From Amblyomma americanum (taxonomy: Eukaryota; Arthropoda; Arachnida; Ixodida; Ixodidae): a stretch of 64,000 nucleotides of DNA. Location of the stretch: assembly GCF_052857255.1 (NCBI RefSeq), contig NC_135497.1:345070183-345134182 (forward strand). The letters are read 5' to 3'. Position 1 is the first letter of the stretch; each line of letters starts with the position of its first letter. The position numbers and the translations under genes were made by a program. Shown here piece by piece: positions 1 through 10,721 of the stretch. Under the pieces are notes generated by a model. The model had not been told where the DNA came from. It worked only from the letters and a program-made list of their open reading frames with translations, and did not search any database.

Positions 1-321
1 GCCCATTTTTTTCACTAATTAAATTTGCTATATTGTGAAACGATTTTGAGTGTCTTTAGGGACATCTGATAATTTGAATTTCTGATATTTTAGAAGTCTT
101 TTCCAGCTCCTTAAAGTGCAAAGAAAAGAAAAGCGTAGTCTTGGATCATACTGAGGTCTACTAACAATTCAAACAAAAATATCTAGTCTCTTGAAGTTTG
201 AATTAATGAAGCAGTACTGTATATTGAATTACAGTAAAACTGAAGTTGCATCACGACTCTTCGCTGTCTTTTCCTGCAAGGCAGAAGTGCAACCAGCCAA
301 GCTAGAAAATTCACAACCCAC
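1..321. other. Intron of the TREX-like gene (no gene)
   Basis: This is the sequence downstream of the last TREX-like exon in the window, so it should be intronic on the minus strand. It holds one recognisable item: at about 195-223 a TTTGAATTAA stretch followed by CAGTACTGTA resembles the end of a DNA transposon, and a similar end recurs at 3178-3207 in the same orientation. I see nothing else. Confidence 0.5.
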
Positions 322-461
322 CATAAGTATGGGGAAGTCAAAGGGGTCTCCGTTGTGGGCCAGAAGACAAACTGGTGGTGTCAGCGATGAAAGGAAAGCA
401 CGAACTGCAGGCAGTGCTTTCTGGAAATAACACTGATCCTTCAGGAGAGTAGGGTTAAGGC
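322..461 (-). CDS. TREX-like 3'-5' exonuclease, exon with Exo II motif
   Basis: This is the fourth visible exon, 140 nt. It reads in phase from the exon at 3373-3479: one leftover base plus two bases here make a Gly codon. The peptide starts GLNPTLLKDQCYFQ, continues through ALPAVRAFLSSLTPPVCLLA and contains AHNGDPFDFPIL, the Exo II block of TREX1/TREX2 DEDDh exonucleases with its catalytic Asp. Family members remove 3' nucleotides from DNA with two metal ions. The acceptor is TTTCTGCAG. The donor, ATG followed by GTGGGT, is less typical. The rest, including the Exo III H-x4-D motif, must lie beyond base 1. The Exo II match and phase agreement make this a strong call; the exact donor is less certain. 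Confidence 0.85.
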
Positions 462-702
462 CTGCAGAAAGCCAGAAACAGACACCAACAAGTTCATTTA
501 TTGTTCAGTTTTCCTAAACCATTACACAGTCACGAAGAGCTGTGCTACCAGGACAGCAGGAGGGTTTATAATGCCTCAATAAGAAAGGTGCCCTAAACCC
601 ATCACATCAACCCTTTCCTGTGCTTCGTTCAATTTCTTGCCATGATTCATGAACTTAAGCTGGCATGTTTAGTGTCAAAATAAATGTGTGTGTGTGGAGA
701 GA

Positions 703-735
703 GGGGGGGGGGGGGGGGGGGGGCGGGGGGGGGGG
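703..735 (+). repeat. Poly-G tract
   Basis: A run of G with a single C at 724 follows a short GT repeat. It is simple sequence, prone to length error in assembly. Confidence 0.9.
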
Positions 736-840
736 CTACGCAACGCAAATTCTAGTTTCAGTGACTGATGGCATCCTCAAGATAGTCATGAAAGGAAAAC
801 AAAGGACTAAGAAAGAAATAGAGAAAAAAAAAAGCTGCCA

Positions 841-1340
841 GAGGTTTTGCCTTACATGCACGTCGTCTCCCATAGGCTAAAGAAAGTTGCTGAACAGCAC
901 TGTGTCGCAGTATTGTTTTCTGCACCAAATAAACTCAAGGGTTTGTGTGCAAAGGTAAACAACTCGAAACCAAGGAGCCATGAGAGCATATACGGTGTAA
1001 AGCATGTGACAAAGTTCATGCCCTGCCCTTCCGGACTGGTTTAGAAAATTCCGCTGTCATGTGGTCGAGCACACGGCCAGATGGAACGATGCTTGAATGA
1101 ACAGCTCTGGGAGCATCGCAGGTTATGCGGCTAGTTAACGGTGCCGGGCAACCTTGCGACTCACTGCTATAGATGAGACAAATGCAAACCGTTTTTTTGA
1201 CAATACTACTATCATCCTTTCGTCGCAGGATAAGATGAAAAGGGAGCTGTTTGGAGCTGATGTCAGAGAATGAAGACCCGTGCGTAAGCGACCCATCAGT
1301 TCCGTTGACGAAGCGAGAAGTCTACCTCTTAAGGACATAA
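841..1340 (+). mobile_element. Penelope-like element, C-terminal GIY-YIG remnant
   Basis: The reading frame at 847-1044 has the block that precedes the endonuclease in PLEs: PYMHVVSHRLKKVAEQH, then VLFSAPNKLKGLC. After the stop, other frames give a piece like IPLSCG, then QMERCLNEQLWEH, which resembles the GIY-YIG helix Q-T-G-R-C-x-N-x-R-L-x-E-H. Later comes CVSDPSVPLTKREVYLL, which fits the PLE C-terminus. Several stops and frameshifts separate these blocks, and the reverse transcriptase part is absent. PLEs are retroelements whose RT is related to telomerase. This is a dead 5'-truncated copy inside the TREX-like gene. Confidence 0.7.
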
Positions 1341-1607
1341 ACCAGAACTGCCACGGATGCCCAACCTCAAAAAAGCTAACTAAGGAACCTGACGCCACCA
1401 TGTTTGTTTGTTCTTTGTTTTTTTCCTCTTAACCGTTCATATAAAATGTGTTTCCCGTGCAATAAAATCAGTTGGTAGCTTGCACCCTGTCTGTGTGCGT
1501 GGTTTCTTGCATCCTGTGTTGTTTGTACCCATGAGTAGCGCACTAATGAAGTTAAATATGAACCAACTAGGCCCATTTGCAGCTTTACTTAGTTTGGTTT
1601 AGTTTAG

Positions 1608-1900
1608 TTTATGGGGTTTAAAGGGGCTCATAGACACCTTCTTAGGAGAGTACATAAACTCGCTCAATTACTACGTCCCCTTGCCACGAACACCTGAGCC
1701 AAATACACTTTTACATGCAACAGAGAACCCACAATTGCGAACGAAAGTTGGAAAGCCCTTTCCGGCTACTTTTTCATGCTTGTGCCTTCCTCCATCGCAT
1801 GCTCCTACATAATTCTGTTGAGATGGTTATTGGCTACATTCTTTCAGATGTCATGCAGCTGCCATGGCCACAGTCAGTCAGCAGTGTAGCTGCAGCTAAT
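1608..1900 (+). mobile_element. Partial MITE of the TTAAAGGGGCTC family
   Basis: The left end TTTAAAGGGGCTC and about 250 following bases match the copy at 24270 in order: a CTCGCTCAAT block, a CCTGAGCCAAAT block, a GAAAGTTGG-like block and a TGCCATGGCCA block. The right terminal repeat seen in the other copy is not present. It is a non-autonomous DNA-transposon remnant whose superfamily is unknown to me. Confidence 0.65.
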
Positions 1901-3372
1901 TTTGTGCTAAACAATTACTTGTGCACTTATGTAATATGGTAGGTAAATTTCTTCCTGAAAGCTATTAAGAAATTTTGCTGCAAGGAACATGCTAAAATGC
2001 ATGCTATTAGTTTCTCTTGACACTGAGGAATGCAATAAGGATAATACTATCACCCCCCTCATTATAGAAGTTGAGTTAGAGGGTTTGGAAGTTGCCACTT
2101 TAGAAACGGGAAGAAAAGTTTTTACTATTCCTGCTCACGAAGTGGTGGCAACCGGCATAATGAACCCATTGCAGAAGAAATACAGCTCACAAGACAGAAT
2201 GATGAAAAAGGGTGTACCACACGCAGTGTTGACCTTAATAATGCAGTGACAGCCAGCTGCTGCGAAGGCTTCCCGCAGTGGATTGGTGCAAGAGGGGGTA
2301 GAATCCGAAAACATTGAGGAAGAGATTGTGGCTACTTTCACCATTGCCATCAACGGATCAGGTATTTTGCAAAGCTTATTCCACGCTGTGAACAAAATGA
2401 GGACCGAATTCTGCCAGCTTTAGAAAAGGAGCTGCTGAGACCTTGTATCTAGAAATGCTAATCATTATTATTGTGCAGTGAAAGTGTCAATAAATGCCTA
2501 ATGAGTGTGCTCTTTGGTGACATCCTGTTCTGATAACGTATTGGCGTTGAGTTCATGCATGGTTTAAATCTTCTCTTGAAGCATTTTGGCCCGACATTTA
2601 CCGTGAACAGACGACATTCTAAATCCCTACACCATGGCACACCGCGTAAGTAGACTGCTATGGCTGAAATGAATCACACGGAATGTGACACAGTGCAGCA
2701 GAAAACAAGGACAAAGGCTTGCAGTAAACATAGCAGCAAAGGTTCCAATTGTTTGTTTCACGCACATTGCAGTTTCTTACACGACCATGTGGTTTTGTAT
2801 TCGTAATGCCGGAGATGCCGCGACGCGTCTGAATTTCCATATCTCGCCACTGGTGGCATCATCCATCGCTATTCAAGCCTTCGAGATTGGTGATTACAAG
2901 CAACAGCTGGGCGCAAACCTCAGAGATCATGCAGCTGGTTGCTGCCACCATGCGGTTACCAGGAGAGTCTGCCCTCCCTGTCCATACGGTCGCACACCTC
3001 GCGCGCCAATTTTACCCTCTCCACATTTCCTCCGAAGAGGTGGTGCAGCCTAGCTCGAATTATTGGTGGTGCTACGCATTCACATTTGAGTTAACGGGCT
3101 ATATTTTACACAACCTCCAATGAAGCTTAGACGGACCAAGCTGTACAGTTCGAAATATCCAAAAGTTCGAATTCATGAGGTTTGAATTAACGAGCAGCTA
3201 CTGTACTTCCACATGAAATGTGAGAAACAAAGGAAACAAACCATCACAAAAACACAATGGTAGAAAAAGAAAAGTGAGACCTTAAAATTTGTTTTCTGCG
3301 TGTGTGCAGTTAAATCTACATGGCCATGAAAAACAAGCGAGGAAAAAAAAAAAAGAGACAGGTCAAGCTCAC
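1901..3372. other. Intron sequence without a recognised gene
   Basis: A plus-strand stretch at about 1989-2400 reads open for several dozen codons in two frames, with an acidic peptide (LVQEGVESENIEEEIVATF), but I cannot assign it. At 3145-3207 there is a transposon-end-like sequence with TTCGAATTCATGAGG and TTTGAATTAACGAG. The rest is AT-rich intron of the TREX-like gene. Confidence 0.4.
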
Positions 3373-3479
3373 CAGACTTCTTCACAGCCATTGGGTGCAT
3401 GGGAGCTACAGGTTTCAGGCACAGTGTCAGCTTGTTGGTCACACGAAATTCAGCCTTGTCCTGCTTTTCGAAGTGGGCT
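3373..3479 (-). CDS. TREX-like 3'-5' exonuclease, middle exon
   Basis: This 107-nt exon is bounded by the acceptor CCACTCAACCAG and the donor CTG followed by GTGAGC. The preceding exon ends with two bases (AG) that complete an Arg codon with the first base here. The peptide continues AHFEKQDKAEFRVTNKLTLC and then LKPVAPMHPMAVKKSG, which fits the TREX stretch between Exo I (ITEL..AVHR) and Exo II, where the family has KLSLC. One base is left over for the exon at 322-461, giving an exact phase match. The exon lies 18.6 kb from its upstream neighbour because that intron is full of transposons. Confidence 0.82.
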
Positions 3480-3836
3480 CTGGTTGAGTGGACATGGACA
3501 GAGAAGGAAAGTTGCAAACTACATCGAACTGTTGAGACATTTCACAGATGTTTACCACCTGTTGTTTGTGTGCAAAGTAAGTCTGACCGCATGAACCTTC
3601 CTGACCGGCAGCAGGCATCAAGGCCCAAGCGACAACTAACATCAATGACTACAGCACACAGATCTCCTCTCAGCACACCATGCCAATGACAGGCAGCTGT
3701 CTATGCACCTTCCTTATAGCTCTTGCCACTTTCATAATACCATGACAGGTGCTGAAAGAAAGGCAAGTTAGTATAGTCATCAACCGATTTCCCAGGCTTT
3801 TATGGATCCAACAAATGGTCCAGATAATCAGTCTAC

Positions 3837-3863
3837 GTGTGTGTGTGTGTGTGTGTGTGTGTA
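3837..3863 (+). repeat. (GT)n microsatellite
   Basis: About 13 GT units in uninterrupted array. Confidence 0.95.
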
Positions 3864-4029
3864 TAGCAGACAAGGTAAAGGAAATGAGGGGCTCGTTTTG
3901 ACAAACTTATGAAGGTAGCCAACAGTCACCGAAACCGAGGTGCATAGGGGAATGTGTATTTTTTTTATGTGTTGTGCTTATCAGTGAGATAATAATACTT
4001 AGATTAGTCTATCGCTTAAAGAAAATTAC

Positions 4030-4396
4030 TTATAAAGCAGCAGAAAAAACAACCATGCCGCCGGTGGGATCCGAACCCACAACCTCCGAATATCGCGTCC
4101 AGTGCTCTACCAACTGAGCTATGGCAACGGCTGTCCAATCTACTGCTCTCGTGGGTATTTATGTTTATTGGGTGTAAGCGAACCTTGAGAGTGTTCACCA
4201 GAGCCACCCTCGTTCATAGCAGCGGACGAAGCACGTCCTGTAATACCGCAAGTGTGACGTGGAACGTCATCCAACGGCGAGGGCAGAAACTGTGCGAGAG
4301 CCCTCTTATGCTACCTATGGCATCAAGACTGCCAGAACAGAGACCCTCTGCTGTGCTCCACTGGTTGAAAAACCACGAGCTTCTGCTGCTGCACAT
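4030..4396 (-). mobile_element. tRNA-containing interspersed repeat
   Basis: The minus strand carries CACTTGCGGTATTACAGGAC, later CCAATAAACATAAATACC, then a tRNA-like block: an A-box-like TAGCTCAGTTGGTAGAGCA and a B-box GTGGGTTCGGATCCCAC with a perfect T-stem. The same order of blocks is present on the plus strand at 51090-51350, so this is a dispersed family. Anticodon loop and acceptor stem are imperfect (mismatch at the seventh pair, no T33), so I do not call it a functional tRNA gene. It abuts the 3'-truncated end of the LINE at 4403. Confidence 0.7.
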
Positions 4397-4402
4397 GAGC
4401 AG

Positions 4403-5020
4403 TTACAAATCGCATACACCAGGAAACAAGTACCAAGGTGGCAACCTATCGGGTCTCTGGGCAACATCAGGAAGTGCATCTAGTGTGTTTATTTCTTGGC
4501 ATATTTCTTCAAAGCGGAGGAGCAATGGTTTTACAGCTTGAGGTTTGTTGGTGAACAGTGTTCTGGATGGGCATTTTGTAACTATGGTGTAACAAAGATG
4601 TTTCGGCAGCGACCTTATTTTCAGTACGTATGCACAGGTAAGCATTGTTCTCCTGTTGGTGAGGGTCGGTTGATTTGCTTCTACGTGAAGGCTATTTATG
4701 GGTGATGTTCTGTAAGCACCAGTTGAAAGGCGCAACCCGAGGTTTTGTACTGGATCTAGCTTTTTAAGGTATGATGGCCTCGCAGACCCATACACTATGG
4801 ATCCATAGTCTAACGAAGAGCGTACTAGAGAGCGATAGATGTGCAATAGGCACCTCCTATCGGATCCCCAACGCTTCCGTGAGAGTACTTTGAGTATATT
4901 CAGGGATTGGGTGGCTTTCTTTTTTAGGGTGTTTATATGTGGTAGAAACGTTAGCTTTTTGTCAAAAGTTAAGCCTAAAAATTTGTGTTCTTGTTTTACT
5001 GGAAGTGTGGTGTCGTTCAA
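4403..5020 (-). pseudogene. LINE copy 1, ORF2 segment after the RT catalytic core
   Basis: The frame begins NDTTLPVKQEHKFLGLTFDK, the typical 'hKYLG' block after the RT palm, followed by the thumb (LDYGSIVYGSARPSYLKKLD) found in I/Jockey-group LINEs. It continues from 5114-5497 after a frame break. It ends with LPPWYLFPGVCDL, where related elements would enter RNase H; instead the tRNA-containing repeat begins. The copy is therefore 3' truncated and dead. Confidence 0.75.
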
Positions 5021-5113
5021 GTGGAGGGTGGGATCAATCTGCAGTCCTCTCTGCAGCGAGAAAAGAACCGCAACAGTTTTCTGTGGAGAAAACCTAGATC
5101 CATTTCTGTCTGC

Positions 5114-5497
5114 CTAAAGTGCTAATTTGTTTATTGTGAGTTGTAGTTGTCTCTCACAAGTTGCCAGGCTAGAAGATGTGCATGCAATTTGAAGGTCATC
5201 AACATAGACCGAGTACATAATGGACTGTGGAATTATACTGGTTAAAGAATTCATTTTTACTATGAACAATGTAGTACTTAAAATGCATCCCTGAGGAACG
5301 CCGTTTTCCTGAGTAAAATTATTTGAGAGGGTTGCGCCGAGACGAACTTGGAAAGAACGGTTGGATAAAAAGTCGCTCAAATATTCCAGCATCCTCCCGC
5401 GGATACCAAGCTCTGCCAGGTCGCGAAGAATCCCGAACCTCCAGGTCGTGTCATATGCCTTCTCCATATCGAAAAAGACTGAAAGGCAGTGTTGCAT
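5114..5497 (-). pseudogene. LINE copy 1, RT palm with YVDD
   Basis: This segment holds the central RT motifs: FFDMEKAYDTTWRFGIL (domain with the first catalytic Asp), ENGVPQGCILSTTLF (the VPQG block) and YSVYVDDLQIA (the catalytic YVDD). It is part of LINE copy 1 on the minus strand and lies one frame break after the 5536-6723 segment. The catalytic residues themselves survive; the frame breaks kill the ORF. Confidence 0.85.
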
Positions 5498-5535
5498 GTG
5501 TATAAAGGCCTCTCGGATTGTGTTTTCCAGGCGGA

Positions 5536-6723
5536 CTAAATGGTCGACTGTGGAACATGTTTTTTAAAACCACATTGGTGGACATCAAGAAGCTCTCGTG
5601 ATTCTAGAATAAACATTAATCTAATATTTATAACACTCTCAAAAGATTTGGCAAGACAGCTTGTAAGGGTTATAGGCCTGTAACTGTTAGGGGAGGTTGG
5701 TGGCTTTCCTGGTTTTAGAAATGGAACAATAATGGCTTTTCTCCAAGCAGCTGGTATTTTCCCTACTACCCATATTTTGTTAAAAAATTTTAACAGAACT
5801 TCTACAGATTGCTCAGATAGATGGGACAGCATTTCAAAATGAATTTCGTCGGGGCCTGGTGCAGTTTGTTTACCTATAGACAGTACTCTCTGTATTTCTT
5901 GAAGTGTAATCAAATTATTGTAAGGCTCGTTTGTGCTGCCTGCCGTAGGGAGCCTTTGTTTTTCGGTTGTGTTCTTGTATTTTAAGAATGACCGTGTATA
6001 GTGGGAAGAACTAGAAACTATAAAAAAATGTTGCCCCAAAATGTCTGCTTGTTCTTTAATACTTGTCTGAATACCAGGATCCGTCAGCAGAGGAAGGGTG
6101 AATGGGGAATAGCTGCCATTTACTTTTCTGACCTGCTCCCACAGTTTTTTTGATGTTACCGAGCTGTTTATTGAAGACACATAATTTTGCCAAGACATTT
6201 TTTCCGCGTACCGCCGTATATATCGGGCTTTAGCTTTTGCCTTTTTGAAAACTATTAGAATTTCGTGAGTAGGATACCTACGAAATACACCCCGGGCCTT
6301 ATTTTGTTGTTTTTTGGCTTCCCAACATTCTCGCGTCCACCATACCTTGTGGTTCTGGCGCACCACGCCTGTGGACAGGGGAATAGCTAGCCGTGCAGCA
6401 TCGATGATACACTTTGTGAGAATTTCATTGAGTTCATCAATGCTAAGTGTTTCTGAGTAAATGTCTTCTAATCTGGCCTTTTCTCTAAACAACGCCCAAT
6501 CAGCTATATGTAGCTTCCATCGCCGTGGTTTGGTTGGGATGGCTGCAGGTGAGGATGATAGGCTTATAAAAACTGGTAGGTGCTCACTCCCAAACGGGTT
6601 ATCTAAAACGTCCCACTTAAAATCGCTAAAAACAAAAGGTGAACAAAAAGACAGGTCTAAACTGCTCATTTTCCCAGACGTTGGGGAACAGTATGTGGCC
6701 TTTTTCGTATTTAAAAGACACAT
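5536..6723 (-). pseudogene. LINE copy 1, ORF2 endonuclease end to RT fingers
   Basis: A 395-codon open frame. It includes the C-terminal part of the APE-type endonuclease region, with PFGSEHLPVFISLS (the S-D/E-H-L-P block), then a linker with WWTRECWEAKKQQNKARGVF, and enters the RT with TAPGPDEIHFEMLSHL, IIVPFLKPGKPPTSPNSYRP and ITLTSCLAKSFESVI. These are standard LINE RT blocks 0-2 of the I/Jockey group. It overlaps the upstream endonuclease frame (6626-7201) in a different frame, so a frameshift lies near 6700. Confidence 0.85.
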
Positions 6724-7201
6724 TATTCGTCAGGATAAAATCTTCGATTATCTGACCTCTAGCGTCACAGCGTTCGCTTCCCCACAGGGAGGAGTGAGCA
6801 TTAAAATCCCCAAGTAACAGATATGGCTCCGGAAGTTCTCTGATCAGTTGCTGTAGATCATGGAGTGTTAACGTAAAATGTGGAGGAATGTATACGGAAC
6901 AGATTGTTAGTGTTTTGTAGCTTACGATACTGACTGCAACCGCCTCAAGTTTTGTTTTGAGTTTAATTTCTTGAGCAGGGATGCCGCTTTGAACGACTAT
7001 CGCGTTGTCTCCCGATAGTCGATTTGCCTGCTCTCGATCGCGTCTAAAAGTTTTATAATGTTTCAGGATATGTACATGTTGTGGACCAAGATTGGTCTCC
7101 TGAAGACATAAAGCTGTGGGTAACATTGACCCTAAAATATGTGTTATGTCGCTGTAATTCTGCATAAGTCCTCTACAATTCCACTGAATTAAAAAAGCCA
7201 T
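6626..7201 (-). pseudogene. LINE copy 1, APE endonuclease N-terminus
   Basis: This is the start of ORF2: AFLIQWNCRGL (the N-x-R motif), LCLQETNLGPQHV (catalytic Glu), SVYIPPH and LLLGDFNAHSSLWGSE (the G-D-F-N-A-H block). The enzyme nicks target DNA for target-primed reverse transcription. The start is about 130 bp after the end of ORF1 on the same strand. A frameshift near 6700 separates it from the RT frame. Confidence 0.85.
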
Positions 7202-7255
7202 GTTTATGTTTTTGAGAAGAAATGAAGTGGGGTTTACTTATGTGGTGGGCCCGTT

Positions 7256-8453
7256 ATGAGAGGCCTGTCTTTTTTCCGCTCAAGAGAGCTGTTCCGCCTC
7301 TGTAGTGGAGGCGGAGTGGGTGCTGTATCCATCACCTCAACCGAGGTGCTGGAGGACCGTGGAGGGGCCACGGTTGTGTTAGTTTCAGGCCTCTCCAGAC
7401 GGGGGGGGGGGGGGAGGTCCTGCGGGATGCCGACCCATGGACTGGCGCTCCCTGCTTTGAGGATGGCAGAGCAGCCTTCACTGTCCCTGCCTGGGGCGTG
7501 GATGGCCCTGCCACTGGCTCTGTGAAAGCAGCCTCGGCAGGTGCCATAGTGCTGTGTGGTGCTACGCCCCCGCGCACCACATCAGCGAAGTTGGGTTTTG
7601 CTGTGAAAGAGAATGTGTTCGTAAGCGCAAAACGCCTCCTTGCTTCTTTGAATGAAATGTTTTCTTTTGTCTTTATGGTAATTATTTCCTTTTCTTTTTT
7701 CCAGGACGGACATGCCCTAGAGTACGCTGCATGGTCTCCTTCGCAGTTTGCGCAGCGCAGTGCTGCGTCACATTCTTCAGAATGCTGGTCTTTCGAAGCG
7801 CATTTCGCGCAGGTTTTGCGGCCGCGGCAACTTTGTGAGCCGTGGCCAAAATTTTGACAGTTGAAACATCGGCGGGGATTGGGTATATAATGTCTGACGT
7901 TGAATTTCAAGTATCCAACTTCGATCGTTTCGGGCAAGGTACTGGTGTTAAATGTGAGGACCATGTGTTTGGTATCTATTTCTTTGTTATCCCTGCGGAT
8001 CTTGATTCGGTGAACGTCGATTACATTCTGGTCGGTAAGCCCTTCAAGCATTTCAGCTTCTGTGATATGGATAAAGTCTGATTCAGAGATTACACCTCGG
8101 ACTGTGTTTAGAGATCGGTGGGGGGTTACAGAGACAGAGATGTCCCCTATAGACGCAATGTTGGAGAGTTTGGAACACTGGATGCTGTCGTGCAGCTCAA
8201 GAAGTAAGTCGCCGCTGGACATTTTTGAGACCTTGTAGCCAGGGCCCAAGGTATCGGTTAAGCATTTTGACACAAGGAATGGGGATATTATTCTTGCCTG
8301 TATTCCGTCACTTTCACTGTGGATTACGTGGAACTTTGAAAATGTTTGTCTCTTTTTTGAGAAAAAATCAGCTGCTTCATTCCGCCCTCTTTTTAGAGAG
8401 CGATCAGGTTTGGATAAGTGTGGAGCCATGAAAAAATTTAGTTTTTCGGTCAT
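7256..8453 (-). pseudogene. LINE copy 1, ORF1 with CCHC zinc knuckles
   Basis: A nucleic-acid-binding ORF1. The likely start is the ATG at 8453 (TEKLNFFMAPHLSK), since the open frame upstream of it matches 5' UTR sequence shared with copy 2. Zinc knuckles follow PNPRRCFNCQNFGHGSQSC, then CAKCASKDQHSEEC and CANCEGDHAAYSRAC, ending in a basic KKEKEIITIKTKEN block. The frame runs to about 7332, but the expected ending (PLQRRNSSLERKK) reads in another frame at 7256-7330. The long G run near 7400-7412 is the probable frameshift. The protein would coat LINE RNA. Confidence 0.82.
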
Positions 8454-8985
8454 GGTGCCAGCCACCCACCACGGAGTCCAACAAGAGGACGGGACAGGAA
8501 CTTGAAAGCAAGTCCTGCCTACGCCAGCTGTACACCTCAACTATAACCAAATATGACTCAACTCAGGGTAGTTGGTCACACAAGGTTAACCCTCGCCGCC
8601 AGGAAAACAGGAAAAACCAAGAAGTGAGTAGGATATAGGAGAGTTGTGAGACAGAGATAGGAAAGTGAAAGATGGAGAGGAGGATAGGAAAAGGAGACTG
8701 CCGATTCCCCCCGGTCCTCAGGCCGGAGGTGCCGTCTGCAGGAAGCTGGGGCCTCCACCAAGGAGCCTTAAGGGTCCAAACGCTCGGCATCGGCTCAACC
8801 ACCAGGATCCCCTTTTCCCCGGACATGGCGATGCCATGCACGGCGAGGCGCGGGTGCTCGGGTCCGTGGTGATGCACAGTTCACCATCATCCCCTTGCGG
8901 GGATGTCCCTCGGGAACCCGCGGTGTCGCCACTCACCGTCGCGACGCCTGCAAGCTGCAGGCGCCCCCCTGCGGGGTAGCCCGTA
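8454..8985 (-). mobile_element. LINE copy 1, 5' untranslated region
   Basis: This segment matches 10722-11350 upstream of LINE copy 2 over several hundred bases: a GACAGGAACTTGAAA block, a CGCACAAGGTTAACCCTCGC-like block and a GGTCCAAACGCTCGGCATCG block. It should contain the internal promoter usual for this LINE group, though I see no specific element. The boundary near 8985 is where endonuclease sequence of copy 2 begins. Confidence 0.75.
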
Positions 8986-9464
8986 TTCAGCAGGCAAATG
9001 TTGTTGCCTAGAATAAAATCTTCTAAAACCCGGCCTCTAGTGTCCGTCTGTTTACTCCCCCAAAATGGGGAGTGCGCATACCAGATATGGCTCTGGTAAC
9101 TGATTAAAAAGTGCTTCTAGGTCATGGAGTGTTAATGTGAGGTGTGGATGAAGATACACTATGCATATGGTAATTCTTTTAAAGCTAAGGACAGTGACTG
9201 CAACGGCTTCATAATTCGCCTGGAGCTTGATTTCATGCGTTGCAACACCGCTCTGAACTACAACAGCAATGCCTCCAGAGAGCCTATTCGCCTGCTCACG
9301 GTCATGACGAAAGACTTTATACTTTTAAAAATATTTTTGTGTAAAGGTCCCAAATTGGTCTCCTGAAGGCACAGTGCCACAGGAGACAGAGAATGTAAGA
9401 GATCTGTTGCATCACCATAGTTATTTAAAATTCCACGGCAGTTCCAGTGTATAAGAAATGCCAT
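8986..9464 (-). pseudogene. LINE copy 2, ORF2 endonuclease fragment
   Basis: The start reads AFLIHWNCRGILNNYGD and LCLQETNLGPLHKN, paralogous to the first copy, and after frame breaks reaches a block like EDFILGNNICLLNTG. It stops there abruptly, exactly where the 5' end of copy 1 starts. Either copy 1 inserted into copy 2, or copy 2 is truncated. The protein-level divergence shows two different subfamily members rather than a recent duplication. Confidence 0.75.
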
Positions 9465-9533
9465 TATAAATTTTTAGGGGGATGTATTCATAACCTCAAG
9501 TCCCTCCTTGTTGAGGGCCTGTTATCGTGATTT

Positions 9534-10721
9534 TTAAAATTTTTTTCGGTCAAGGGAGCCCCGCCGCCGTTGCGGCAGAGGCGAGCTCTGACTTGTATCC
9601 ATCGCCTCAGTGGAGGTGCTGGAGTTCCCCGGGGAACCCGCAGGCAGCGGGGTGGTGGACTTCTCCCGAACGGGGGAAGCCTTGCGGGCTGCTGACTTGG
9701 AGGCCGGCGGGCCTGTTTGTGAGGGTGGCATAGCAGCTCTCGCTGCATCTGCCAGGGGCGCGGATGGCCCTCCCTCAACCTCACTTAGTGTGAGCTGGGC
9801 AGGTGCCAAAGGCCGCTGTGGTGCGCTGCGCCGACGCACCACATTGGCGAAGTTTGTATGTGCGGTGAAAAAAAATGTGCCCTGAGTAGTTGCGTAACAC
9901 TGTCTTGCCTCTTTAAATGTAACATTCTCTTTGGTCTTGATGGTAATAATTTCCTTTTCTTTTTTCCGTGCAAGGCACGATCTTGAATAAGTGGCGCGAT
10001 CGCCTTCGCAGTTTGCGCAGCGTGGTGCAGCATTGCAGTCTTCGGATTTATGATCATTGGAGGCACATTTGGCACATGTATTGCAGCCGCAGCAGCTTTG
10101 GAAGCCGTGGCCAAATCTTTGGCATTTGAAGCACCGTCTAGGGTTAGGGATATATGGTCGGACGGAGATTTTTGCGTACCCTACCTGGATTGATTCAGGC
10201 AGGGTGCAGGAAGCAAAGGTCAGTACCACGTGTTTCGTTGGGATTTCTTTGTTTTATTTTCGTATTTTTATTCTATACTATATACATTGGTTACATTTTG
10301 TTCGGACAGTCCTTCCAGCATTTCCTCTTCTGTCAGGTGTGAAAAGTCGCTGTCGGAGATGACACCACGTACAGTGTTTAGCGATCTGTGGGGTGTTATA
10401 GACACAGCGATGTCACCGAAAGTTTCGATGTCTGCCAGTTTCGAGATTTGAGTGAAGTCAAGTTCTAGCAGGAGGTCTTCACTAGCCAGTCTTGTCACTT
10501 TGTACTTCAAACCTAATGAATCTGTGAGGACTTTTGAGACTGTGAAAGGAGATATGAGCCTGGCTGGTTTTTCCTTCTGTTCACTATGAATGATGTGGAA
10601 TTTTGGGAAAGATGTTCCTTTTTTTGTTAAAGAACTGATAGGTTACATCGGTCCGCCCACTTTTAAGAGGGCGATCATTTGAAAGTAAGGAAGCAGCCAT
10701 GGAAAAAAATGTTCTTCAGCC
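9534..10721 (-). pseudogene. LINE copy 2, ORF1 with zinc knuckles
   Basis: The upstream frame at 10268-10510 reads EDLLLELDFTQISKLADI and SITPHRSLNTVRGVISDSDF, matching copy 1 ORF1. After a frame break near 10230-10268 the second frame carries CTLPESIQVGYAKISVRPYI and PRRCFKCQRFGHGFQSC, then CAKCASNDHKSEDC and CANCEGDRATYSRSC, and finishes with PLPQRRRGSLDRKK. The start codon is probably near 10721. The C-terminal tail is intact here, unlike copy 1. Confidence 0.8.

Noticed and set aside
761..800. CTGATGG ... GAAAGG near the first PLE fragment as a hammerhead
   Set aside because: The core is changed (CTGATGG) and the sequence between does not form a convincing stem II.
4061..4135. Possible tRNA gene on the minus strand
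   Set aside because: Good T-arm and D-arm, but the anticodon loop lacks T33, the acceptor stem has two G-T pairs and a mismatch, and the same block occurs in a dispersed repeat at 51.27 kb.
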